This document shows positions 26,057-38,900 of a stretch of 64,000 nucleotides of DNA, in pieces (within the stretch, counting starts at the first letter, position 1; each line of letters begins with the position of its first letter). The stretch comes from Myrmaecium sp. VS I D KN 1 (taxonomy: Eukaryota > Ascomycota > Dothideomycetes > Valsariales > Valsariaceae): NCBI GenBank assembly GCA_019775845.1, contig JADQAV010000002.1, positions 2,232,001-2,296,000 on the forward strand, given 5' to 3'. The translations under genes and the position numbers were made by a program. Below the pieces are notes generated by a model, which was given only the letters and a program-made list of their open reading frames with translations, was not told where the DNA came from and made no database searches.

Positions 26057-28798
26057 GGCGACAGAAGGTCGATTGGAGCCTTCGAGGAGTGGAAAGGGAA
26101 GATAGAAAAGCGATTGCAGAAAAAAAGCAAAAGTCGAGAAAAGCGAAGGGAGGACGTAGGGTTTTTGTTGTCAGGAAGGAAGAGGTTCCTGTGGCAGTGC
26201 CCTTGCTGAGTCGAGCGTACCGACGGAGCCGACGGTACCGAAAACTGCCAGTGAAGGAGTTTCCGTGAAAGGGAGAGAGAGAGGTGGATGGGGAGAAAGT
26301 GAAGGAAGAGAGTGAAGGAAGGAAGGGAGGAGGTAACGGGGAGGCAGCAGCGCCGTGCCGTTAATAAAAAGGAAGCAGCGAGGGTGGAGGGCAGGCCCGT
26401 CAATTCACCAGCGGCCCTACGAGTGGCCCTGGCCTGCCGATTGTTGAGCGGGCTGGCAGTTTCGGCCTCCCAACAAGTCGTGCCCGCCCGACCAATCAGC
26501 GTCCGCCCAGCCCTTGCATTCCTTAGTCGCCGCGCCCACCGCCACGGGCCAGTCAGCGACGATGACGAAAAATACCGGCGGACGGACGAAAGCGAGACTG
26601 CTTGGATCAGCGACTTGGGGAGCTTCAAGGTTCGATTGTGTGTGTACAACTTCCCGGTTCCCGCTGGGATTGCCGCACCTGCTGTCATGTCCTCTCATCA
26701 CTCCTCTCACCTTGCCATCTCCCCACCGTGCGTGCTCCAGAGTGGCAAAATGGCAGGCGGGATAGATTGGAAGTTTTCAACATGAAGCTCTCGCCCAGTT
26801 CACCTCCCGCCTCACCCACGAACGGCGGCGGCGGATGGGCGGGAGGGGTCCAAGCTCGGCCGAAATTCTCCCCAGCCGGCCAGCCCTACGGTGTCAGCAT
26901 CTTTGTACGTTTGTATATACGCTACGGAGACTTTAGGGAAGAATTTTGTACAATGGCAGGGCACCCCCCCCGCGCGCTAGGATCCTTTTGCGCACGAAAG
27001 CGTGCCTTATGGACTGGCCTCCGGTTGATGCAAGCAAATAAATCCGTCCGTCCGGAGAGAAAGGACCCGACGGCATGGCAACAATGGATGCTGATGACCG
27101 GGAAGTTGAATAGTACCTACATACAACAGGTCGGTATTTCACCTTATCCACAAGGCAACTCGACCTTTCTCTCCAGACTTTCAATGAGATCTATACGATG
27201 TCAACAGCGGCATTGGTCCCTTTCGTTTCTTTATTGACTCTGAATAGGATGCGCAACAGAAAATCCACAAGAACCCGGAACCTGGAAGGCCCCCCACCTG
27301 TTAAACGAAACGGTTGAATGCCCTCCCCGAACCCTCTCCTTGGCGCGCTCTCCAGCACAGTCTGAACGTCGTCGAACCGTGCTGACTACAAAAAGCTGAC
27401 CTACCCCACCTTTCCTCCCCCGTCTTGTCCATCCAAACAGCTTCCCCATACTTCACGGTTGAATCCTGTTAAACAAAGAAAAGATAAGAAATCCTGTTCT
27501 GATCTCCTCCCAACAGTTGTCGGGATCATCAGCGTTGGATTTTAGGAGCTGGGCCCAATCCTTGCCTGTCATGTTTCGGAGTAGGACTTTGCGAACTCTG
27601 GAGCAGGATCAGATTGATTTGCGAGATGACGACAGTGGGAGGGAGGTTCCTTGAGTGGGGTGATCTCTTCGAACAGCGAGCGGTCTCTGTTAGGTACTCT
27701 CTCCCCGGCTCGTTCAATTACTACCCCGTAGTGATCTACCTCGTCTTCGACTCCTTCCCGACGCCCTGGCGGAACTCGAATGGTACCATACTCTAAATGG
27801 GGGACTGTGCTTGCTGCGCGCCCGTTTCGTCCTTGTGCTGGGGATACAATATTGACCATGGTTCGCCATATATCTCATGATGCCTGTCGGTTCTGCATGC
27901 CTGAGGCATGGACAACCTAGGCAGCCCTTCGACTGTCTTCTTGTGAACAGACGAACCGTGACGGGCTTTCACATGTACCACAATCGTTGCATGGCGTTTC
28001 ACGCAAACGTCTACTGGTCTATTACCTGCATGGAACTTCGCCGCCCACTACTTCAGACCACCGGTTTATCAAGACATCAAGGGCCTACAGTAGCCTTTAT
28101 GCCAACGTCGAAAGAGGCGGCAAGGTCTCCGCAGTCAGATGTTTGATTGACAGTACATCGCCACTGTTAGATCTTGGAGACAGTACTGTGTTTTTCTGGA
28201 TCACGATCGGCTGGCGTCGATGTGATACTGTTATAACATGTTAGATTGGGAAGGAGGGTACATATACACGAAGAATAGTAGGTACCTAGTGACGACCGAC
28301 GAGAGTTTCCTCGATATGTCCTTCTCGAGGTCATACACAGAATTGCAGGCGGTCGCCTGGGCATCTCGCGCCTGGATATCGTCAACGGCCGGCCATGCGC
28401 ACTGATATCGACCCCCTCCATGACCGACCAGGCATCCGGATCCCGGAGCGAGGTCCGCTGTGAATCTCTCGCATCCGGCAGATATCCGTCCCAGCCTAGT
28501 TCTGTCGGACATCGCCAGAACCTGGGGGGAGAGTCGGGAGCAGCCGAAGATCTTGGAGATAGAGGATCTGGCCCGCAACCCACCAACCCTCGCGATTACC
28601 TACTGTACTTGATCTCTGGACTGTGAATTCATTGTCGCGATACCTACAAGCGTGATAGATAAACTTACGGCCTCTCTCCGCAGTCGGCGGCCTCCGGTGG
28701 GATTTCTGATTCCCCCATCCCCCCATCGTTTACCGTTTCTACCCTAGGGCGAAGGGCCTAGGCGGTTGCAGGCCAATCAGGTGGCGGCGGGACTGGTC
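26057..28798. other. Gene-free intergenic stretch, OLE1 to purine permease (left part)
   Basis: About 2.7 kb. 26240-26350 is purine-rich on the plus strand (CT-rich OLE1 core promoter and leader on the minus strand). Open frames up to about 228 codons occur in the GC-rich OLE1 upstream part but have no recognisable domain. 27230-28800 has mixed composition with no gene I can support. Confidence 0.4.
27896..27910. repeat. Palindrome CATGCCT-G-AGGCATG
   Basis: Seven-base perfect arms around one central base; same core as the 18365-18389 repeat. Confidence 0.5.
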
Positions 28799-29039
28799 TT
28801 ATCAGTGAGCCAACTCCCCCGCGACCCTCCCAGGCGCAACGAGCATTTCCGACTCCAGACGCGCCACTCCACATCCACCCGCGAGCTCTTCTCCCCTATG
28901 GCCATCCCGTGCGTCTGCCTGCCGCGACCGCCGTCCTGAGGCGCAGAGTAGGCGGAAGCTAGAGCTGCCAATCCTCCCGCGCACAACACGCCCATACGTA
29001 AATCGCCTACACACCAGCGCGAAAAATGATCGCCTTATC
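28799..29039. promoter_or_regulatory. Two GATA-factor-like sites upstream of the purine permease
   Basis: CTTATC occurs at 28799-28804 and 29034-29039 (GATAAG on the minus strand). GATA factors of the AreA type activate purine permeases in Aspergillus, so the sites fit the gene, but the motif is short and may be chance. I did not find the UaY-type TCGG-N6-CCGA element. Confidence 0.3.
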
Positions 29040-29225
29040 TCTCTCCCAGCTCCGGATGGATGTGCTCCAGCAGATATGCGTCTCCCACTCGGGGCTGGAT
29101 ACAGTCTGTACTTATAGGGGGAGGGCTTGTGTTAATGGCCGTCGTCTTTTCAGTTCGGAGTAATCGAAACACCAGTTCTACCCATTCGACATTGCGAGCC
29201 CATTGACTTTGGCCCTGCATCCGCC

Positions 29226-29233
29226 TTTATATA
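29226..29233 (+). promoter_or_regulatory. TATA-like box TTTATATA
   Basis: It lies 331 nt upstream of the permease ATG, with CT-rich sequence (29290-29440) following, consistent with a core promoter and long leader. Confidence 0.35.
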
Positions 29234-29563
29234 CTATACTGTATCCATCCCAATCGGCCCGGCCACCCACAACCCTGGAAGTCTTTGACATTTCTATCAT
29301 TCCTGGTCGTCTGTCTTCCTCCATACGCGACCGGTTCGCACTTTGTTATCTCGCTTAGTGGCGACAGTCATAAACGATCCTGGACGTCGATCTTCTGCTC
29401 TTCAACGTCCGGATTTTTTTCCCTTGCCTTTCTTCAATTCCTCGTTCCCCGATCTTATACGCTGGACGTTGGGCAGGCACTTTCGCCAGCTATATGATCG
29501 TCTGAGCGCGTCGCTAGAGGTTCCACCAAACCCTCGAGAAAAAAGTGATCTCGAAAGACCACC

Positions 29564-31477
29564 ATGGATGACGGGCCGGATCGCGTTATTATCCCGGACA
29601 CCACTCCGCGTCCAGTCCGCTGGAGGCAGAAGGCGCGTCGGCTTGTGAAAGCGTTCACGACGAAGTATGTCCCATAGTCGTCTTTGACTCTCGAATGACT
29701 CACTTGAGCGGGAGGAACATCATACTAACGAGATGGCAGGGAGGGCCTCATCGGCACATACGACTATGCCTTTCTCTTCAAGCCGAACTTACCGTTCCTC
29801 AAAAAGGAACGCAGAGCAGCACCCTTCTTCGGCCTCAATGGCCGGATGCCGGTCTTCCTGGCCCTCTTGCTCGGATTTCAACATGCCTTAGCAATGCTTG
29901 CCGGGATCATCACCCCGCCGATCATGCTCGCTGCGTCCGCCAACTTGACTTCGGACCAGCAGCGCTATCTCGTCTCGACCTCTCTGATCGCCAGCGGACT
30001 CCTTTCCGCGATACAGATCACTCGGTTCCACATCTGGAAGACCCCCTATTATCTCGGCACTGGCCTAATCTCGGTCGTCGGTACCTCGTTCTCCACCATC
30101 ACCGTCGCGACCGGCGCTCTCTCGCAGATGTATTCCACTGGTTACTGCCCCACCGATGCGGATGGAAACCAGCTACCCTGCCCGGACGGCTACGGAGCAA
30201 TCATCGGGACCTGCTGTGTCTGCGGTTTGCTCGAAGTTCTCATGTCTTTCATGTCCCCGCGGATGCTCAAGAAACTATTCCCGCCTCTGGTCACCGGTCC
30301 CACCGTGTGCCTAATCGGAGTGAGCTTGATCCAATCCGGCTTCGAGGACTGGGCTGGCGGCAGCGGAGACTGCATGGCTCGTCCGAGCACGGGCATCTAC
30401 CGACTTTGCCCGACCATCGACGCTCCCCACGCGCTCCCCTGGGGCAGCGCTGAATTCATCGGTCTCGGATTCTCCGTCTTCGTCACCATCATCCTCTGCG
30501 AGCGCTTCGGTTCCCCCATCATGAAGTCCACGGCCGTGGTTGTCGGTCTCCTTGTCGGCTGTATCATCGCCGCGGCATGCGGCTACTTCGACCGGAGCGG
30601 CATCGACAGCGCGCCGGCCGTGTCCTTCATCTGGGTGCACACGTTCAAGCTCAGCGTGTACGGACCGATCGTGTTACCGCTGCTGGCGGTGTACGTCGTC
30701 CTCGCGATGGAGGCCATCGGCGACATCACGGCGACGTGCGACGTCTCCCGTCTCGAAGTCTCCGGCGAGCTGTTCGACTCGCGCATCCAGGGCGGCGTGC
30801 TCGCCGACGGCCTGAACGGGATCATCGCCGGCCTCTGCACGCTGACGCCCATGTCGACGTTCGCGCAGAACAACGGGGTGATCGCGCTGACGCGGTGCGC
30901 GAACCGCAAGGCCGGCTACGCCGCCTGCTTCTGGCTGCTCGTCATGGGCGTGTTCGCCAAGTTCGCGGCGGCGCTGGTGGCCATCCCGAGCGCCGTCCTG
31001 GGCGGCATGACCACCTTCCTCTTCGCCTCCGTCGCCGTGTCCGGCATCCGCATCATCAGCACCGTGCCCTTCACCCGGCGCAACCGCTTCATCCTCACGG
31101 CCGGGTTCGCCGTCGGCTACGGCGCCACGCTCGTGCCGAGCTGGTTCAGCTACGTGTTCACGTACTCGGGGCCCAACCACGCCCTCCTCGGCTTCTACAA
31201 CGCCATCGAGCTCGTGCTCGAGACCGGCTTCGCCGTCGCCGCCTTCGTCACCCTGCTGCTGAACCTGCTCCTCCCCGAAGAGGACGAGGACGAAGAGATC
31301 CCGGAGCTGACGGCTGACGACGCGGTTGACGAGCGCGATCACGAGGAGTGGCTTCGCATCCGGAAGGGGAGCAAGGAGAAGGGCGACCTGGAGGATTCAA
31401 AGGGACAGACTGGGGCTGCGACGGGTCGCGCGCGGGATGTGGAAGGTTCGGAGATCTCCGCGGCGCCGAAGTCGTGA
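29564..31477 (+). CDS. Urate/xanthine permease, NCS2 family (UapA/UapC-like)
   Basis: Two exons (29564-29664 and 29740-31477, phase 2; branch CTAAC) give 612 aa. NCS2 permeases import uric acid and xanthine with protons across the plasma membrane. The family landmarks are all visible: the TM1 QH motif in LLLGFQHALAMLAG, MEAIGDITATCDVSRLE in TM8, and the NAT signature QNNGVIALTRCANRKAGY with conserved Gln, Asn and Thr-Arg. Twelve to fourteen hydrophobic segments span residues 75-535. The C-terminal tail is acidic then charged (EEDEDEEIPELTADD), as in UapA, where it guides endocytosis. The N-terminal cytosolic segment contains GTYDYAFLFKPNLPFL, close to the DYxYxxLxxP trafficking motif of UapA. 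Urate/xanthine rather than uracil or ascorbate specificity is inferred from this closeness. Confidence 0.93.
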
Positions 31478-32904
31478 GGGGCTTGAGCGATCTGGGGAGA
31501 GGAATGAGGAGGGCGGAAGGGGTGGGGGGAGGGAAAAAGATATCCTTGTTTGATGTTGATGATGCTGGAGGGTTGAGGTTAGGAAAATTCACTGACGAGG
31601 GGATTTTGGTTTTGGGGCTTGGATACGGTTCAAAATATGGAAAGATGCCTTTGTTAGTTTCTTCTTTCCTTCCTTGATTCTAGACGGGTACTGTAACAAC
31701 ATGTGTTTTCTTGGTTCTTCATCTATTCCCTCCTGTTGTTGTATGTGCTTGTATATATACGTGTATATATTAGTGAATGGCTAGGCAGTCAGTCAGTATA
31801 TACCCGCACCCCTCTCGGTCGGTGTTTTCCCTCCCTTGGTATTCCAGTTCATCGCGTGGGATACTTATGATGTTCAGTTTTGGGGGTCGTGCTGGTTATA
31901 CAACCTTTGCCTCTCCGTTGTTCTATTTCTCGATCACATTTCCTCCGTTTCACCCGCGATGATATAGGTCTCTTCCTCCTTCTCCGCCTTACGAGATGAG
32001 TAGAACAGAACTTAACGTGAGCTATACGTAGGCGGCTTCCCAGGAGTGGGTTTAGGGTTGTTTTTCTTTCTTTCTTACTATATCTTTTTGAAAAGAAAAA
32101 AATTGAAATAAAAGGAAAAAATTAAAATAAGGAAATTTCTAAAAAAAAATTAGAGAAAACAAATTAAGAAAAGAATAAGAAAACGGGTTATGCCCTGCGC
32201 TAACGAAAAAGCGCTTAAGGATGGGATGATCCTTGGGCTGTAGACCTAACATGTGCGATTCGTTTTATAGTAAGGGGCAGAGGAGGATCGAAAGGAAATT
32301 ACTCGATATATATAGAGATAGAGATCTCAGAGTGTATACATGTGCCAACATAAAAGGGAGCGAGGTAGATGGTGGGAAGGTGATGAGCGGGATTTACTTT
32401 GTACCGTAGATGGTATTAGTCTTTACTAGTAAGATAATAGTATATATTCGTATAGTGAAAGCGGGGTTGGGATGGAAGGGATATGAAGAGAGAGCTTCTC
32501 CGGTCAGATCAGTAAGATGGAGTTTAAAGGGATAGCGTCAAGTCACTATTTTGCGTTACTTTAAGCCTCGTTTTCTTCTTACGTAACTTTTATTTGATCG
32601 TTATACGAGCTTTCTTATCTTTTCTTCTTTCTTACGCATGAGTTATTTAAACACGGATTCAAGGGGAAGGAAGAAGAGGAAGAAGAGGAAGAAGAGGAAG
32701 AAGAGGAAGAAGAGGAAGAAGAGGAAGAAGAGGAAGAAGAAGAATTATATTATAGAAATAATGAAACGATCACTTATTCCTTTCTTCTCTCTCTACTGTT
32801 CCCGAACGATTGATTGACTTACCGATTAACTATTCCCCTTCCCATCCTGATTCCTCGTATCTAAAAGCATAACGGAGAACCTTCAGCCCCGCGAAAGAGA
32901 GAGA
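31478..32904. other. AT-rich island downstream of the permease
   Basis: After the 3' flank of the permease, 31980-32800 is strikingly AT-rich against the GC-rich surroundings. It has A/T low complexity at 32050-32190 and TA-dense sequence at 32290-32650. No coding frame of note exists. Possible readings are a RIP-mutated repeat remnant, a replication origin-like region, or ordinary low-complexity spacer. Confidence 0.5.
32665..32744. repeat. GAAGAAGAG tandem repeat
   Basis: About eight to nine near-perfect copies of a 9-bp purine unit on the plus strand at the right end of the AT-rich island. Confidence 0.85.
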
Positions 32905-35900
32905 AAGCAGACCAAGTCCGCCTCTATCCTTCCTATGTCCTTATCATCAACCTCTCTGCTTCAACCTACCTCAGTATCCCTCCACACCCTCTTCCCTCCC
33001 CTTACGGTGTTAAGGTGTCGAGATCCCTTCCACACACCCTCTCCTGACCTCACGCTATACGACCTCCGCTCCTGCCCGCTTGCAAGAGAGAGTTCGCGCT
33101 TTTGGGACGGATCTCAGATGAACACAGACCGAGAGCGTACGTGGACCGTCATGGGCTCCGTGGCCGAGGGAGAGGAACATGGCGGTGGTGATGATAGTGA
33201 AGAGATACCCTCTCCATCGCTCCCACCACCACTTACTCCACAACCACCAAGAGTGAGTGGCTGGCGGATGGATGCTCCCTTCAGGCCCCGCCGACGACCC
33301 CGGTCTGTGTAGCGGGAGTTAATCTCGAGAAAGCTGGAGTTTCTGGATATATATCCTCCTCTCATCGGGCGTTGAAGCTCGCTGCTCAATACAGTCTTCA
33401 GGAAACTACAGCATCAATCGGCCTACAAGAGTAACCCACATATCAGCGATGATGGATGAGATGAGAGGAGAGGAGACTCCGCCGTAGCAGAGGACGCGCA
33501 GGCTACGCGCTATTGAGGAACGCTTCTTCGTTCTCCTCCTCCTCCAGCCGTATCGAGGTTATGTATATACCGATGTGCGTCTGCCCGCGTCTACAAGCCG
33601 TTTATGACAGCGGCCGTTCTGGCTGCTCGAAGCTCGCCGGGCGAAGGCGTGGGCGCGGGATGTAGGCTCGACTGATGACAGGAAGCGTGGGAGATGGAAG
33701 GATGGTCTGTCGGAGTCGTTATGGAGAAAGCGCGGTGGGAGGGCCATGCGCTCACCACGTACGGACAGTTGATTCTGTTTCTACTTTTCGCGAGAGCATC
33801 GAGAGCGAAAATGATTAGAAAAGACTGCCGAACTGCTGCTCTAGTAAAGGCTGGTGTGCGCTGTGTATGTATGCTGGCTTACGGCTCTACGTTACGGTGC
33901 GAGGCACAAGAGTAGACACGGATGGCGTTATACATCTTGCAGAGGTACGGTACAAGCTTACACGCAAGCGTTGGGTTTTGTATCGATGGGGATCCACAGA
34001 GACAGCTTCAAGGTCCATCTGAGAGTGAATGACATCTACCGAGTTGATAATCATCCACTACAACCTTACTCTCTCTCTCACTCCTGGCCTTTGGCAGCGC
34101 ATGGAGAGAGATAGGTAGAGAGAAAATCAGAGCCCATCTTCAAGGAACAGGAACGGGGGAGAGGAAGAAGACCGCTCAATTCCCACGCCCAGGAGGAAAA
34201 CAAGACAGCTCGCACTCAGATGAACGGCCGCTCGCGGGACGACACCAAAATAGCCTGCTCCCTCCTTCTCCCCCCCCACCCCCCTCTCCTCCCGGGAGAT
34301 GACATCGTACGATTGCGAGACAAAAAAAGCTGGTTTGTAGCTGACTGCACGTCAGCCTTGGGCTGGGACAATGCCTCCTCCTCCTCCTTCTTCTCTCCTC
34401 GCCGCGCCCCCCACCCCCTTCCTGCAATCTTCACGATGCCCACTAGGCAGGGCAGGCAGGCTGGGACCATCGGAAAGCAAGGCACTTCTTCCCACACCGG
34501 AGCGACGAGGGCGGAGATCAAACAAACCGCCTCAGCCTAACGGTTCCCCAAGCAAGTCTCCGCACGCCATTTGTCTCGTTTCATGCCGCATATCGATCGG
34601 CATGTGCGGGACGATCAGACAAAGGGAAGAAAAAAGAAGGCAAGAAAACGGCTTTTGCGGAAAGCCTTCCCCCAACGGGAAGCAAGGCCGACAGCTCGTG
34701 CTGCGTGGAGGTTCTCCCCCTCCCCCCTCCGCCCCCTCCCACCCTTCAGTCACATGTGTGGGAAGCGGGATCGGGACGCTGCCAAAAGCATTAACGGCGC
34801 GAGCGCTATAAGGAGGCTGAGAGGGAAGGAGGAGCGCGGGTGCGCGGGTATGCCCACTCCCACCCCTCCCTCACGCCCCCCCTCCTTCTCTTCAACCACG
34901 GAAAGGGGCCGACCGCAACGCAGGCAGCCGTCTTGGTACGAAGCATAGACCAACAGTTCACGGCCGGCTGCGTCATGGTTGGAGGAAGGAGAAAGAGGAG
35001 GAGGAGGAGCTCGTGCTGTGCGCACTCGTGGCACAACGGCTCTGGACTTCTGAACTGCGTGCGGCATATACGCCGTAGCACTCTGCCTTTTTGGAGCGGG
35101 ACCGCATGCGCGCACAGATCTGCAGCCGCAGTCGGACAGGCTGGGCGGGAAGGCTGTGGACAGCAGCGTCCTGAAGAGTCTCGGTGAGAGCAGCGCTAAT
35201 CGTGTGTTCGTCGCGATAGGGTTCACCAGGATCTGACCGGAGATTTGGTCAAGCTGGTGGCGAGCAGTGCCCGGCAGGGTTGGCGAGAAGAAGTCTGAAG
35301 CGGTGGCAGATATCCACGTCAACAGTGGGGGGGAAGCAGTGGGCTTTGGGGCGCAGAGGCCGGTGGAAGCTTATTCAAAGGGGCCTCGGAGACGACGCGG
35401 ATGTAGATGTTGCTGCAACCAAAGGCGGATGTGTGGTAACGGGCATCGCGCCACAGGCAAGAGCTTGGAGACGGCAGCGGCTGCCATCGGTCGCGCCGTG
35501 CGACTAGGACCTGCTAATGGAGAGATTGGATGCAGTCGCCCCTTCTCGGGAGACCATGCGTTGAATCTGGAGAATGGTGATAGCCTTAGGTCCGCCTTGA
35601 TCGGCTCATGTCATCGTTCGCGTTCGGTCACGATTGACTGGGAGTGATAGCGAATCCTGTTCAGATGCTTTCACATCCTTCGGCTCCCGCGTCGTCCACC
35701 AAGCAATCTCGTATTTCTCCAGGGCCCCGGGTGCACCTGGAACGTGTTAGATGAGATTGCTTTGAGCATAGGGTGGATAACAAAAGGCACATATACTTGT
35801 TTACTGCAGTGAGGCAGTGTTACGAGGTGCGTGGTGCCCAATCCTGAGCAGTTGACAATCCCTTGGGTCGGAGGACTCAGGGGCTGACTGTCAACTGTCA

Positions 35901-38900
35901 AGCCCGCGCACGTCTGCTCTACTGGATGAGAGCCGTGAAGGGTGTATATGACATTGAGCCGGAAAAGAGAGAATAGATTTCACCAGGCCATTGGTGACAG
36001 GGGAATTGGTTGAGTTACTAATCATCCAGGCTGTTCCCCGTCCCTCTGGTCCCGGTCAGCTTATCGGAGGCCTACACCGGATGATGGGGGCACATTGTCC
36101 TCGTAGTCAAAACATGCACTCGGGTCCATGGATCCGGACACCTACCATGATGTGAAACGAAACGCGGTTTCCATGGGGATTAGAGGGGCGAAGAAAGGTC
36201 ATATGATGACGCAAGACCTTTAAGCTCGCTGAGTAGCGTGAGCAAGCTCAGCGAATTGACAGGAGTGCCTCATAGTGGGAAGATCAATGACGACAGGGGA
36301 GCTGATTGGGATAACGAATTCTCAAAGGGTAGAACACGGGTTTCCCGAGACAGATTACTATCTGCCTGGAGGGAGGGGGCGAATGGGACACGGTGACTGA
36401 GTAAAGAGAAGAACTGATAGAACAAGATATGCTGCGAGTCTCTATGAGAGCGGTTCTGCCGCTTGTCTTGGACTCGATGACGGGCCGTACCGCTGTTGGT
36501 TGTAGACGTTTCTTGTGTGAAAATCATCACGTCAGCACCGTGCTCCTGTTGTCCAATCATTCGGTTGCCAGAAACTGGTCTGTATCACGCTGAATGCATC
36601 TGTTGGGAGAATGAGGAGGCGTCTAGCGCTAACCAAGGTCGACGGCGCCTGCTCCCTGCCCCGTGAGCCATCAGCAGGTCCAAGAGACCAAGCGAGACAA
36701 GAGGAAAGTCTCGCTGGATGGATCGTCCGGAACGCTGCTGAGACTGCTACGTGGTTTGAGGATGGCGAGGAATTACCGATGCAGCTGCATCCTGCCAGAT
36801 TGAAACTGGACGCCTTCTTCTAACCCTGCGCGTTCACTGAGAAGCAGAGGGCGAGGAGAGGGACGGGAAGCTGCATCTTCGTGCCTCTGGCCGCCGAAAG
36901 TCCCGAATTCTCTCCCTGTCTCTTAGCTGGCCACTGCTAAGCCTTGAAGGGGCAGGACCGCCGCAAGGTTGGGCCAACAGATCTCACGCCCCGCCAGAGT
37001 GTCCACGGCCATGCTGGAAGAGAGGGTAAGCGGCAGGGTGCTGGGGGAATATTACTTCGCTGCTTGGGAAACCGCGCAGGCGATCTTCGCCTGTTGACGG
37101 CCTTTCGCAGCAAACCTGAAGCTCACATGGAGTCCCTGCACGAGATTAAGAGGGCGAACGCGCCGGCATGCCACTTGGATACGCGTCAGATGATCAGGCG
37201 CTACCGCACAAAAGCTTCTCTGGAAGCCGGGACGCTGGGTGGGCAGGGTGAAGCGCCCACAATGATGAATGCCGCAGCCCTTCCGTGGTTTCAAGCAGCC
37301 CGCCCTGGACAAGAGATGCGTCGGAAGCACTGCTGATCTCACGTCGGTCGATATGGGCAATATGCAGCGCTTGGTGCGTTTTGGGAAAGGCAAGGAATGT
37401 GGAAAGCTGAAGAGCGGACGGAATGGGAAGGAGGACGAGAGGAGTTGGAGGCGGTGGGAGTGCGAAACGTGCACGGCGCATGCCAGACGAGCCATGTATT
37501 TGCATTTGGGAAGCTGGTAGGGCAGCCTGACAGCGCGTGGTTCTCGGTAATCTGGCCTGGACCTGAAGGGAGAGACGTACGACGACCGCAGTTAGGAGAA
37601 GAGAGCGAAAGATAGAGAGATGCAAGAGAGGAAACCAGATGAGCCAGAGAGGCGCAAAAGAAGTGGAGGATGCAAATGATGCAGCAGTATTAGCAGCAGT
37701 AGCGGCAGCGTTAGGCGTGTGAGTACTCAGTGAAGGGAACGGTTGTGTGTGTGGGTGGGTTGGTTGTGGATGTGGGCGGATGTGGACGGACGTGTGGGAG
37801 GGATGTGCCTGGATGTGAGCGGTATGGCGGATGGCGATGTTCGGGTAGAGTCTGTACATACATTATTGAGGAAGAAGTCGGTAAGGGGAGCATGTAGGTA
37901 TGTCGTAGGTACAGTAGTGAATAGCAAGTACTAGGTAAGGTGTGAAGTGGAGTAGTAGGTGGTAAGGTACCAGTAGTTTACTTTACTGTACCTGGATGGG
38001 TTTACAGTACGGGCATCGCTTATGGGCTGCTGGGGGGAGTGATTCGTGCAAGCTTGGGGGACTAGGCTAGACTTGGTCAAAATTAGGCTTGCTCGCTACG
38101 AGTGGTACGAATAAGGTAAGCATGGTAAGGTAAGTTATCTGACCTCTCGGGGAGGTTCGAGTAATGGCGCCATGGCGGGGAGCGAGGGACGGCGTGGCAG
38201 GGCTAACTAGTGGACCGACACCGGGGCAGAGTCAGCCACCTCAGGACTCCGACAGGGTAGAGGGAGGTGCTCTGGCCCTTCTCCGGTCCTTCCTTCCTGT
38301 TCACTGTTCACTGTTCACTGTTCACCAGTATCCACTGTTCTCTGTTCACCATTCATTATTCATCATTTACCATTCACACCCAGCAAACCAAAAAACCAGA
38401 TAGAAAAAAAACCCCCGGCGAGGTACCATCGCGCACTGTAACAAACAACCCTGATACACCTTCGCGCGCAATGTCTGGACAACCGCCCGCAAACACACGC
38501 GCATTGCCCACCTGCACGTCAAATGGCGGGGTCCATGTCCTTGTGTCGCCCTCCCGGCGTCGTATCCCAGCGCCGACTTTCCTTGGTCCCCGTCTCCCTG
38601 AGGGATGTCCCGAAATAACGAAGCAAGGAGCTCCAGCAGCCATGACGAGGAGCAGACACCCGCCGCTCGCCTGCCTCTCAGCTATCCCCGCTTGACCGTC
38701 TTCGTCGTCTGCGCTGCGACGATTCTGACCCTCTCTCCCAGCGACGTGGGAGACAGGCTAGCTCGCCGATTCGCAGTCGTGGCGTGGCTCGGAAGCATCG
38801 AGTCTCTGCGCCGACGTCGTCCGAGACCGCAGGTGAGCACCGGTCCCGACGGTTTGGCTCTCCTGCAATTTGCTTGGACGTTGTTGTCGGCATGGCCCGG

